A stretch of 64,000 nucleotides of DNA, from NCBI GenBank assembly GCA_910579505.1, contig CAJTTZ010000012.1, positions 70,731 to 134,730 of the forward strand, written 5' to 3'. This document shows, one piece after another, positions 34,043-42,500 of the stretch (positions are counted from its first letter, which is position 1; the number at the start of each line of letters is the position of its first letter). The position numbers and the translations under genes were made by a program. Source of the stretch: an uncultured Lachnospiraceae bacterium. Its GTDB lineage: Bacteria > Bacillota > Clostridia > Lachnospirales > Lachnospiraceae. Below the pieces are notes generated by a model. That model saw only the letters and a list, made by a program, of their open reading frames with translations, was not told where the DNA came from and did no database searches.

Positions 34043-34978
34043 TTATTGCGGCTCTACATAATCCGCGCTGATATATCCAAACTCATACCCATATTCCTCA
34101 GGAAGAATGATCTTATACCAGTGGCCGCCTTCCACGACCTCTGTATACTCATAACTGTCCCCTTCTTTCGCCGTCGTAATAACCGTCGTGCCCTGCGTAC
34201 TCGGATTATCCCGGATCCTCACATCGGCAATGGCGACAATCGTGCCCGCGGCAGAAACGGCAGCCTCCTGCTCTTCCGCGGAATCCTCCGGGGGATCCTC
34301 CAGCCTCTGACCTTCCTCCTGCTCTTCCCCTTCCGTCTCTTCCTCCTCTTTTTCCTGCTCCTCAGCCGCCTTGTCATAATTCTTCGGCACATACCGCTGA
34401 TACAGGTTGAATCCTAATACGGCCACAATAACCAGAAGAATACAGCCGACGGCAACTGTCATAATGGACAGAATATCTACACTCTCCTCGTCGTCATCCT
34501 CGTCATCATCCCAGTCTTCTTCCTCCCAGTCCCTTCTCCGTCTGGGTCTTTCATCCTGAACCGGGCGTTTTCTCGGCGGCGGCGCCGGATTCGCCTTCTT
34601 TCTCGGTGCATCCGGGTTCGTCTTTCTTCTCGGCGCCCCATCCGAATCTGCTCTCCTTCTCGGCGCCTCTTCCGAATCCGCCCTTCTCCTCGGCACCTCT
34701 TCCGAATCCGCCTTTCTCCTCGGCGCTTCTTCCGAATCCGCTTTCCTTCTCGGTGTTTCCTCTGAACCCTCTCTCCTCTTAACTGTTTCGTCGGCTTCCG
34801 CCCGCTTTACGGGCCGTGCCTCTCCCACTTCCGCACCGCAGCTCGGGCAGAAACGGGTGCCTTCCCGAAGCGTTTCCCCACATTCCGGGCACTTCTTTTT
34901 TCTTATCACCTTCGCGCCGCATTCAGGACAGAACTGATCGTCCTCCATCAAAGGCGCGCCGCATTTTTTGCAAACCAT
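34043..34978 (-). CDS. Zinc-ribbon, transmembrane, SH3 domain protein
   Basis: The protein of about 311 residues starts MVCKKCGAPLMEDDQFCPECGAKVI with two zinc-ribbons (CKKC..CPEC; CPEC..CPSC). A highly charged repeat segment (residues about 75-140) is built of 10-residue units like DSEEAPRRKA. One TM helix lies at about 178-200 (IMTVAVGCILLVIVAVLGFNLYQ), then an acidic linker, then a C-terminal SH3b domain. It resembles the protein at 27388-28671 in having a membrane anchor and extracytoplasmic SH3. Zinc ribbons suggest an assembly or sensory role at the cytoplasmic face; no function is established. Confidence 0.8.
   Translation of the reverse strand: MVCKKCGAPLMEDDQFCPECGAKVIRKKKCPECGETLREGTRFCPSCGAEVGEARPVKRAEADETVKRREGSEETPRRKADSEEAPRRKADSEEVPRRRADSEEAPRRRADSDGAPRRKTNPDAPRKKANPAPPPRKRPVQDERPRRRRDWEEEDWDDDEDDDEESVDILSIMTVAVGCILLVIVAVLGFNLYQRYVPKNYDKAAEEQEKEEEETEGEEQEEGQRLEDPPEDSAEEQEAAVSAAGTIVAIADVRIRDNPSTQGTTVITTAKEGDSYEYTEVVEGGHWYKIILPEEYGYEFGYISADYVEPQ
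34641..34760. repeat. Four tandem 30-bp coding repeats
   Basis: Units beginning TCCGAATC recur exactly every 30 bp from 34641 (34671, 34701, 34731), encoding DSEEAPRRKA-type decapeptides in the zinc-ribbon protein. Copy number is likely to vary by slippage. Confidence 0.8.
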
Positions 34979-35166
34979 AACCATCACTCCTCATTTATCT
35001 TATGTCCTGACTCTTATCCATAGACTATGGTATCAAAAAACTGACTGTTTGTAAAATCTTATCCGCCGATTTTTCTTAAGATTTTGTGAATAATTTCCCT
35101 TGAATCGCACATGCTTGTTACATACAAAAAAAGAAAACAAAACTCACACGAAAGGGTGGTAGCGTC

Positions 35167-35532
35167 ATGGTACAGGGAAAAGTAGAAATCTGCGGCGTCA
35201 ACACTGCCAAACTGCCGCTTTTAAAAAACGCGGAAAAAGAAGAATTGTTTAAAAAAATTGAAGAAGGCGACCAGGAGGCACGCATGGCATACATCAACGG
35301 CAATCTCCGCCTCGTCTTAAGCGTAATCAAACGGTTTCATTCCAGCAGCGAAAATGTGGACGATCTTTTTCAGATAGGCTGCGTCGGTCTTATTAAGGCA
35401 ATCGACAACTTTGACAGCTCCCTCAATGTAAAATTCAGCACCTACGCCGTACCCATGAATATCCTTTGTCGAAATTCAAATCACAAAATCTACATGAACA
35501 TTATTATCTGTTATTTCTATTTTATTAATTAA
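35167..35532 (+). pseudogene. sigG: sigG 5' fragment, interrupted by the prophage
   Basis: The frame starts MVQGKVEICGVNTAKLPLLKN, the characteristic N-terminus of the forespore sigma factor SigG, with AAAGGGTGG upstream. It matches through region 2 (ENVDDLFQIGCVGLIKAIDNFD, VKFSTYAVPM). A complete SigG continues IIGEIRRYLRD and has regions 3 and 4 to about 257 residues. Here, after YAVPM, the frame enters AT-rich DNA, adds about 24 unrelated residues and stops at 35530-35532. The promoter-binding half is therefore missing. This marks an integration site, not simple decay; excision could restore the gene. Confidence 0.9.
35447..35475. other. Left attachment junction (attL) of the prophage
   Basis: The host sigG reading frame is intact through CCCATG at about 35452-35457. 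AT-rich element DNA begins within the next few bases and the serine recombinase stop codon is at 35476. The core crossover must lie here, but its exact bases cannot be fixed without attR, attP or an intact sigG. Confidence 0.7.
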
Positions 35533-36849
35533 TTTTCTAAGTATACTTTTCTTTTGTTTTACATCTATAACATTCCATAATTCTTCAATATTTGAAAGTA
35601 TCTCAGCCTTTTCCTGTCTTCTTCTTACTACAATAGATGTATTTGTTTCAAGTTCAATTTGTTTATTGATATTTTTAAGCTGTGACTGTAACTCCTTAAT
35701 TGTCCCCAATAGTACATCGTTATCTTCTTCTGACTCTGCATATATATTATATAGCTTTTTGATTTTTTTGTTTAGTGTTTCCTGTTGATTATATAGTAGG
35801 TGTATCGTATTATCTGGAGACAATGATTCTGTTTCACTAGGCTTATAATTATTTGCAAATTCAAACACTGATCGAATTACAATATTTTCTATTTCATCGC
35901 TCCAAAACTTATCTTGGTCACAATTTGGATCTTTTACTAAATATGGCTTACTAATTTGTTGTGAATAACATACAATTTTGCTACCTTTATTCCCCCATTT
36001 TTGATATCTCATTTTAGCTCCGCATTTTCCGCAATAAATTAATCCTGTCAAAAGATATTCTGATGTATTTGCTCTGACTTTACTACGCTCAAGCATACAC
36101 TTCATTGCTATATCATATGTATCCTTTGATATAATCGGCTCGTGTTTACCTTGATATTCCTCACCATTATATTCAATGATACCATAATTGCTTTTACGGG
36201 TTAATATCTGAGACACTAATTTTTCATATTTAAGTCCTAAAATATTTGCAATGTCCTGTGCAGATCTTCCTTCTATATATAGTTTATAGACTTGTCTGAC
36301 TTTCTCCGCATCTTTATTTGGTACAAGTACACCCTCCGTTTTATCATAATCGTATCCGAATGGTATTCGACCACCGCCCATCCATAATCCTGATTTAACA
36401 CGCTCTTTCATTCCCATTCTTGTACGTAGTCTTATATTTTCGCGTTCTAGTTGCGCAAAAGCAGAAAGAATGCCTAACATAAGTCTGCCATTTGGTGTAG
36501 AAGTATCCATACTTTCATTTAAAGACATAAAATCTACCCCATGAGGATTAAATACGTCTTCAATAAGATAAAGCGTATCTTTTTGAGATCGTGATAATCT
36601 ATCTAGTTTATATACAACCACATGTGATATTTTCCCATCTTTTACATCTTTAATTAATCTTTGCATTTCTGGCCTGTCAATATTACTACCAGACCAGCCC
36701 CCATCTATGTAAAATTCATAGTTTTTAATTCCTTTAGATATACAATAAGCTGATAATTGTTCTTTTTGTGCATCAATAGAATAACCTTCTTCTGCTTGGT
36801 AATCGGTTGATACCCTAATATAAATAGCCGCTACTTGTTTTTTTGCCAT
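35476..36849 (-). CDS. Large serine recombinase (site-specific integrase)
   Basis: The 457-residue protein has an N-terminal resolvase catalytic domain with nucleophile Ser14 (IYIRVSTDYQ). The conserved YKLDRLSRSQKDTLYLIE and LSAFAQLERENIRLRTRMGM helices follow. A Recombinase domain (about 170-260) and a zinc ribbon (YCGKCGAKMRYQ ... C) come next, then a C-terminal coiled coil (about 330-420). These enzymes integrate phage DNA between short att sites and excise it with a directionality factor. Its gene ends about 20 bp from the sigG break, so it is the obvious agent. No directionality factor is recognised. Confidence 0.95.
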   Translation of the reverse strand: MAKKQVAAIYIRVSTDYQAEEGYSIDAQKEQLSAYCISKGIKNYEFYIDGGWSGSNIDRPEMQRLIKDVKDGKISHVVVYKLDRLSRSQKDTLYLIEDVFNPHGVDFMSLNESMDTSTPNGRLMLGILSAFAQLERENIRLRTRMGMKERVKSGLWMGGGRIPFGYDYDKTEGVLVPNKDAEKVRQVYKLYIEGRSAQDIANILGLKYEKLVSQILTRKSNYGIIEYNGEEYQGKHEPIISKDTYDIAMKCMLERSKVRANTSEYLLTGLIYCGKCGAKMRYQKWGNKGSKIVCYSQQISKPYLVKDPNCDQDKFWSDEIENIVIRSVFEFANNYKPSETESLSPDNTIHLLYNQQETLNKKIKKLYNIYAESEEDNDVLLGTIKELQSQLKNINKQIELETNTSIVVRRRQEKAEILSNIEELWNVIDVKQKKSILRKLINKIEITDNNVHVDFVI

Positions 36850-36855
36850 AGTAAA

Positions 36856-36931
36856 ACCCTCATAATATAATAATATGCGATCAGTTAAGTGCTTAAATTT
36901 ATCCTGTTACATATAATTATATTATGAGGGT
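36856..36931. repeat. 16-bp inverted repeat upstream of the recombinase
   Basis: ACCCTCATAATATAAT (36856-36871) is repeated in inverted form at 36916-36931, 44 bp apart, directly before the recombinase start at 36849. It may be an operator pair, a long hairpin in the leader, or a recombinase-binding site. Confidence 0.65.
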
Positions 36932-36976
36932 CTATTTTTTTCAACATATTTTTAATGCTTATGTCTGTTGTGCAAA

Positions 36977-37114
36977 TTAGTTGTTATTCCCACTTTTGCT
37001 AAAACTTTTCTTTATATTTTCTATATAATCTATATAATCTTTTCTAGTAATTTTCAAGTTTTTTAAATCTTTAAATTCAATTGGGTTCCCATTTACAGAA
37101 TAAGTTACAGTCAT
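36977..37114 (-). CDS. Small phage protein (45 aa)
   Basis: The frame encodes MTVTYSVNGNPIEFKDLKNL and ends KSFSKSGNNN. An AGGA lies 12 bp before the ATG, a little far. It is conserved in form with small charged proteins of phage early regions, and is the only coding signal in the 350 bp between recombinase and dut. No domain is recognised. Confidence 0.5.
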   Translation of the reverse strand: MTVTYSVNGNPIEFKDLKNLKITRKDYIDYIENIKKSFSKSGNNN

Positions 37115-37198
37115 TATTTTATCACATCCTTAATCCTAATATTATTGTTTTGTGTAAATATTTCCATTTTTTTATTATATATTCAATCTTTTTGATTA

Positions 37199-37648
37199 TT
37201 ACTGCTTCCCGGTACTACCATGTCCGCCGCGGTCTTTTCCATCCAGCTTCGCCACCTCGTCGAAAATAATCTCCGGCTGGTTTTCCATAATACGGAACTG
37301 GCAGATACGGTCGTTTACATGGATTTCCGTATCCCTGACTGCGTAGGCCGGCATAAACCACTGGTCGTTATCTCCACAATAAGAAGCGTCTACCACGCCC
37401 TGATGGTTCGTCTGGATAATGCCGAAGTTTTTGAAAGTCGAGCTTCTTGGCACTACGTGGGCTTCATACCCTGCCGGCAGTTCCATCGCCACCCCAAGAG
37501 GGATCAGTTTAAACTCGCCCTTCTTGAAAACCATATCCTGTGCCGCACGCAAATCAATCCAGTTGGATTTTGTACCGCCTATGTATTTCAATTTGTCAAT
37601 CTTATCTGTTAAATACTTAATCTTAATTGTTTCATTCATTTCATCCAT
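37199..37648 (-). CDS. dut: dUTP diphosphatase
   Basis: From MDEMNETIKIKYLTDKIDKLKY (AAAGGAG 8 bp upstream) the protein is about 149 residues. It has dUTPase motifs: SNWIDLRAAQ (motif 1), PRSSTFKNFGI (2), GVVDASYCGDNDQW (3), RICQFRIMENQP (4) and a C-terminal GGHGSTGK (motif 5). It hydrolyses dUTP to dUMP. Unlike all neighbours, it has host-like GC-rich codons (CCC, CTG, GCC common), so it looks recently captured from a chromosomal source. Confidence 0.93.
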   Translation of the reverse strand: MDEMNETIKIKYLTDKIDKLKYIGGTKSNWIDLRAAQDMVFKKGEFKLIPLGVAMELPAGYEAHVVPRSSTFKNFGIIQTNHQGVVDASYCGDNDQWFMPAYAVRDTEIHVNDRICQFRIMENQPEIIFDEVAKLDGKDRGGHGSTGKQ

Positions 37649-37652
37649 TGTT

Positions 37653-37982
37653 TTATCTCCTTTCAATTTGTAATTTGCCTAACATATATTCAATTTTATT
37701 CCATATAATTTGCAGCATTTTATCATAATTACCATACTCACAATAGTAGAATGCAGCAAATTTATCATTTGTTCCATAATCGTATACATTAAGTTTAACT
37801 TCTCCGTCTTCTAATGATATATTTAACTCACATTCCAAAACAGTCATTCTTTCATATTTAAATACAGGAAATCTATATGTATACACATGGGTTTTTTCAT
37901 CGCTTAAACTTTTACTATATTTAAATCCATTTGCCATAAGCCATTCTTTAGATATATTTATTTTATAATACTTATCTTGCAT
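37653..37982 (-). CDS. Hypothetical protein (109 aa)
   Basis: The protein begins MQDKYYKINISKEWLMANGF and is beta-rich with alternating aromatic residues (VYTYRFPVFKYERMTVLECELNI), ending in an amphipathic helix (MLQIIWNKIEYMLGKL). It has no membrane segment. I do not recognise a family; similar small early proteins occur in Firmicute phages. It overlaps slightly with the leader of dut. Confidence 0.7.
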   Translation of the reverse strand: MQDKYYKINISKEWLMANGFKYSKSLSDEKTHVYTYRFPVFKYERMTVLECELNISLEDGEVKLNVYDYGTNDKFAAFYYCEYGNYDKMLQIIWNKIEYMLGKLQIERR

Positions 37983-37997
37983 ACGTTTCCTCCAAAA

Positions 37998-38189
37998 TTA
38001 TTCTTTTAAATCTGGTTTATTTTTGAAAATCTTTCGGATTGGTTCTTTATAATCACACGGAATACATTGACCAAAATAATATGTTTTGTCTTTTACTTCA
38101 CAGTATACTCTCACTCTTGCTTTGTCTTCTTCGTTAATAATTGAGTGAATGCATTGTTCACATTCACTCGTTATGATCATATTTGCCAC
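37998..38189 (-). CDS. Small cysteine-rich protein (63 aa)
   Basis: This short protein (MANMIITSECEQCIHSI...) has a CEQC pair, then YCEVK and a second CIPC pair, a likely treble-clef or ribbon zinc site. The pattern (T/S-x-x-C-x-x-C-x-H-x-x-x...Y-x-x-G-x-x-I/V-x-C) is common in small phage proteins of unknown role. It overlaps the end of the HNH/NrdG gene by 13 bp and so is probably coupled to it. Confidence 0.75.
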   Translation of the reverse strand: MANMIITSECEQCIHSIINEEDKARVRVYCEVKDKTYYFGQCIPCDYKEPIRKIFKNKPDLKE

Positions 38190-39460
38190 AATACTATTTC
38201 ACCTTTTTGTAATGATTGCTGAATGTTAATTAGTCTTTGGTTTTTACTTCCACGGTAGGCAAGTGTAATATCCCGTTGTGAATCTATGTATTGACCATCA
38301 ATGAGGACTGTACATTGGGATATAATTTGCTGACGTTTTATGTATGATTCCACAACATCTTTTCTAAGATAGTTTGGATGTTTTAGAATATTGTTATCAT
38401 ACATATACAATTCTTCAAATGTATATCCAGTATATATCCAGATAGATTTTCGAGGACTTAAAAGACGGATTTCATTGACTAAATCAAGAGTATTATTCAA
38501 ATTTTCTTCTGATAGTGGATCATTTTCTATGTAGTAATTTATAACACTCCATTCATTATAAGCAAGTTCAGCGGTATATAATAATTTTTTAAACTTATCC
38601 ATAGATTGTGGTAAATATTTATCACTAATATATATTTCTGGTTTTTTATGTATTATCAAATCAAACAAAAAACCATAGATTACTGACTCTTTACCATTCT
38701 CATAAATAAAAATCTTGTTATTTTGCTCGTCATAGTCATAATTAAACACTTCTGTTGTATCTACCTCATCTCTAAACAAGTTGATATTAATGAGAAATCT
38801 TCTATATATTGCATCTCTATAATGTATCGCCTCTTGTAATGATGAACATTGTTTCCTAACTCTGATTTTTTCATCTGTCATAACGATTTGAATTACATAT
38901 TTATCACCCGCTTTTCTGTATGTAATATTTTTGAAACCCAACAAAGAATCAATTTGCTTTGTTCTATTCAACAAATTTTGTGATGCGTTACATTGTCTTA
39001 AATTACATTTTCTGTTATCTAAACCATTGCCATTTTTATGATCCGTATCTTCGTAAGTGTCATAATCACCCATAATCAATCTATGTAATAAATATCTCTC
39101 TGTTGATGTACTACCACCGCATCCAACATAATCTGTATAATTTTCCTTTTTTCGTGGTGACAAATACCACTTATACTTTTCTACTAATGGAATATCCTCA
39201 ATATCAAATAATGTTGTCGCAATAACATTTCCATATCTATCATACAATTCCATTTCTGCACAGTTTAACTCTTGGTTTATAACTATTTTGTTTTTATCAT
39301 AAATTGTTCTATTATATATTTTTCCATATCGCTCCCATTGAATCCTGTGCTTATTGCATAAATAATCACCATATGACGATTGATATCTCAAATTAAAAAA
39401 TGGTGTACTACAATTTTCGATACTACATTTTTCTGTTCCGTTCTTTTTTCTACGAATTAT
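38177..39460 (-). CDS. HNH/AP2 homing endonuclease fused to the C-terminal half of NrdG
   Basis: No ATG/GTG/TTG lies close to the ribosome site (GGAGG at 39468-39472); an ATA at 39460 has ideal 7-bp spacing, and a TTG at 39391 is the only standard start. The longer form adds CSIENC ... LCNKH, the zinc finger that usually precedes HNH endonucleases of this type. Next come the HNH core (HRLIMGDYDTYEDTDHKNGN with LDNRKCNLRQC) and an AP2-like region (GFKNITYRKAGDKYVIQI). The last ~113 residues (DPLSEENLNNTLDLVNEIRL, SIWIYTGYTFEEL, VLIDGQYI, AYRGSKNQRLI) match the C-terminal part of anaerobic reductase activase. The NrdG radical SAM half (CxxxCxxC) is absent. Confidence 0.75.
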   Translation of the reverse strand: MIRRKKNGTEKCSIENCSTPFFNLRYQSSYGDYLCNKHRIQWERYGKIYNRTIYDKNKIVINQELNCAEMELYDRYGNVIATTLFDIEDIPLVEKYKWYLSPRKKENYTDYVGCGGSTSTERYLLHRLIMGDYDTYEDTDHKNGNGLDNRKCNLRQCNASQNLLNRTKQIDSLLGFKNITYRKAGDKYVIQIVMTDEKIRVRKQCSSLQEAIHYRDAIYRRFLININLFRDEVDTTEVFNYDYDEQNNKIFIYENGKESVIYGFLFDLIIHKKPEIYISDKYLPQSMDKFKKLLYTAELAYNEWSVINYYIENDPLSEENLNNTLDLVNEIRLLSPRKSIWIYTGYTFEELYMYDNNILKHPNYLRKDVVESYIKRQQIISQCTVLIDGQYIDSQRDITLAYRGSKNQRLINIQQSLQKGEIVLWQI

Positions 39461-39476
39461 TTTTTCACCTCCGATT

Positions 39477-39508
39477 TGCCTTTCTTTATTAAATAAAAGA
39501 AAGGCAAA
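39477..39508. repeat. Strong hairpin between nrdD and the HNH/NrdG gene
   Basis: TTGCCTTTCTTT (39477-39488) is mirrored by AAAGAAAGGCAA (39497-39508), a 12-bp stem with an 8-bp loop, 11 bp after the nrdD stop. It has no T-run, so may stabilise or process the nrdD message rather than end it. Such hairpins also mark insertion points of homing genes. Confidence 0.65.
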
Positions 39509-39518
39509 AACATTAAAT

Positions 39519-42500
39519 TCACATACTTATACGATCCTTTATCTCCGCATTCTTCGCTTCATTATATCGTGTTTCTCCATGTACTCTTGTGAATCCCAAA
39601 TAACCATTCATACGATCTATTTTCGTAATCTTGCTACTTCCACACTTAGGACAAACATCCATTTCTACTTGCTGATACCCACAATCTTCGCAATAGCACA
39701 TTGCAAGATTTACGCCTTCATAGAACCCCTTCTCCATTGCCCTAAGAACCAACGTTTTAATTGCCTCTACGTTATATCCCAAGTTGTAACGGCAATACTG
39801 AATTTTACCACCATTAAAGTATGGCCAAAATCTTTCTTCCTTATCTTGTTTCTCAATGGGAGACATTTGCTCAGATACATGGCAATGAAAACTATTACTT
39901 ACATAAGGTTTGTCAGATACATTTTCAATGATTCCATATACTTTACGGAACTGTTCTATCTGTAATCCACAAAGACTTTCTGCTGGCGTTCCGTAGATTG
40001 CATATAAAATCTGATCCTCTTCTTTGATTCTATCTATGTACCGCTGAATATATTGCATCACTTCTAATGCAAACTCTCCATCTTCACGAATAGATTTACC
40101 ATTGTATAGTCTCTGCAATTCATTCAATGCTGTAATTCCATAGCTCATAGTCATTGGTGGAAGAATTGGCTTGATCTTATCTTCTGGCTTTAAATGTCCA
40201 CCATACAAACCGCCTTCACAAAAAGCTACTGGATTTACGCTTGCTCTCAGTTCTCCAATATAATCATAAGTACGCTTGTGTAATCCTCTAATCAATTCAA
40301 GGTAATATTCTAAGACCTCATAAAAATCCTTTGATTCCTGTCTTGCTTTTGCCAATATCATAGGTAAATGAAGTGAAACAACACCTAAATTACATCGTCC
40401 TTCAAATACTGGTTTATCATTTTCGTCTAATGGGTACATACCACCTTTTTCATACCAAGGAGATAAAAAGGCTCTGCAGCCCATAGGACTTACAACTCTA
40501 CCATATTTTTTATACATTTCTGGCACATATCCGTTTCCTGTCAATGATAGCCAATCAGGATACATTGTCTTACTACTACACGCTATTCCTGCATTAAATA
40601 CATCTGCACTTGGATATTTTTCACTACCATCTCCATGCAAATTCTTGTCATATAAGAATACAATTTTGGGAAATAATACAGGACGCTTAAAACCTTTCTT
40701 CCCCTGACCTTCTTTATGTACATTGAGTAATGTAATAGCCGCCATCTTGCCAAATCTATCTGTTGCTAATCCTATAGTCATCGTAACGAAGGGATAATCG
40801 CCTCGACTGGAACCAACCGTATTCAATTTATATTCAATTCCTTGCCACCCTTGTTCAAAATCACGTCTTACCTTTCGTGTTGCATATTCTTCTGCTAATT
40901 TCTCAGATTCTTCAATATCAAATTGCATAAAATCGTCTGGTGTACAATGATTAAATACATCTGAAGACATTTCAATATACTCGTTATAATATTTTGTATA
41001 AGATTTTTCTGCGTATGTAGCAAGAATCTTATCTACCTCTGGAACTGTAAATCCACCATACTGTTGTGCCGCTGTTGAGAGGATAATATCACCCATAACA
41101 TCAAATGCTGTATCAAGTGAATTTGGCTCATTGTACCAGACATTCCCCATCTCAAATCCACCTTGCATGATTTTCCCTACACGCATTAAATCACAATTAC
41201 CAGTTGGAATACCACCTTCAAGAATAAAACTGTGGTCTTTTTCTACATCCAAACACCACACTTCTGCTTTTGGATTTAATTTTTCTTCTTTGATATCAAT
41301 TACTCTCCAAGCAGATTTTCCTTCTTGAGAAGACGATAATACATACTTAATTGTTTTATCAGAGCGTTTTCCATAATTAGTTTCTTCATTTGTCATATCA
41401 CTTCTTGATGATACATAATACCCAGCCATATTAAGCAAATCATAAATATTGTCATTAAAAGAACCTGTTACTTGAATTGCTTTAAATTCACTGTCTGGAT
41501 TTTTTGATAAATTTCTATTTCCATCTGCACACATTAAGCCATTAACATAATAAATCACATTTTCGTAATTTAATTCAAGCCAAGGAATGTTTTTTGATGA
41601 TTCATTTAACATCGAAACTAAATAGTCTCCGTTATAAGACTCCGGTTGAGTTACAGAATATCCGCAATCTTTAAATCTATCAGCATATTTGTTTTTATAA
41701 TCACACAAATGTATATAAACATAATCTGGTCTGCTTTTCTGTTTAGCGATTGCACCATCACCTTTAGCAAATCCTTTACACCATAATCTTTTATTTTCTA
41801 ATGACAATGAATCCCAATCAAATTTTGTTCTATCTGGAATAGAAAATAAAATATCTCCAACAGATAACGATGTTGTTTCTACCTCATCTCGTAAAATCCA
41901 CCTATGATCTGAAGTACAATAAATAGTTTTTTCTTTGCTTGTTGGTATTCCTTTTTTTAAAGTTACTTTTTGAATTGGTTGCCACCCTAACTTATGAACC
42001 GTAGCTTTTCTCCAGATACCTTTATGAGATAATACAACTGTTGTGTCACCATCATTAAAATCATAAAATGATTTAATTCCATCTTTGGTAATAAATGTAG
42101 TGTCTCTCCTGAAACAGTTAAACGTATCAAGTCTTGCACTCCTATCGTGTATATAAATGTATCCGTCCTTCATTGCTTGCTTCTCATTTAATGTAAGGAA
42201 GAACTTTTTATATAATTCTCCACTCAATTCGTTGTAAATAAGACTTCGTTTCGTTGCAACCAATGCCGAGTCTGTGTTTGCGTTACTCTTATCTCCTATA
42301 TATCTGATCGCCTGACTTCTTTCATATACCTTATCCATCATATGTACGAAATCCTTTTTATAATTTCTATATTCTTTATACATTTTTGCAACTACTGGAT
42401 AAAATTCTTCAAGCACAGATTCTACAATATTATGCATTTCATAAATTTCTGTTTCTTCTAAATCATTTTCTACTAATTTATCCCATACAGCATTACAAAT

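Noticed and set aside
34641..34760. Regular 30-bp repeats as a possible CRISPR array
   Set aside because: Units are contiguous without spacers, lie in a coding frame and encode decapeptides; no cas genes are near.
35118..35330. Minus-strand open frame at the sigG start
   Set aside because: Antisense shadow of sigG with no ribosome site.
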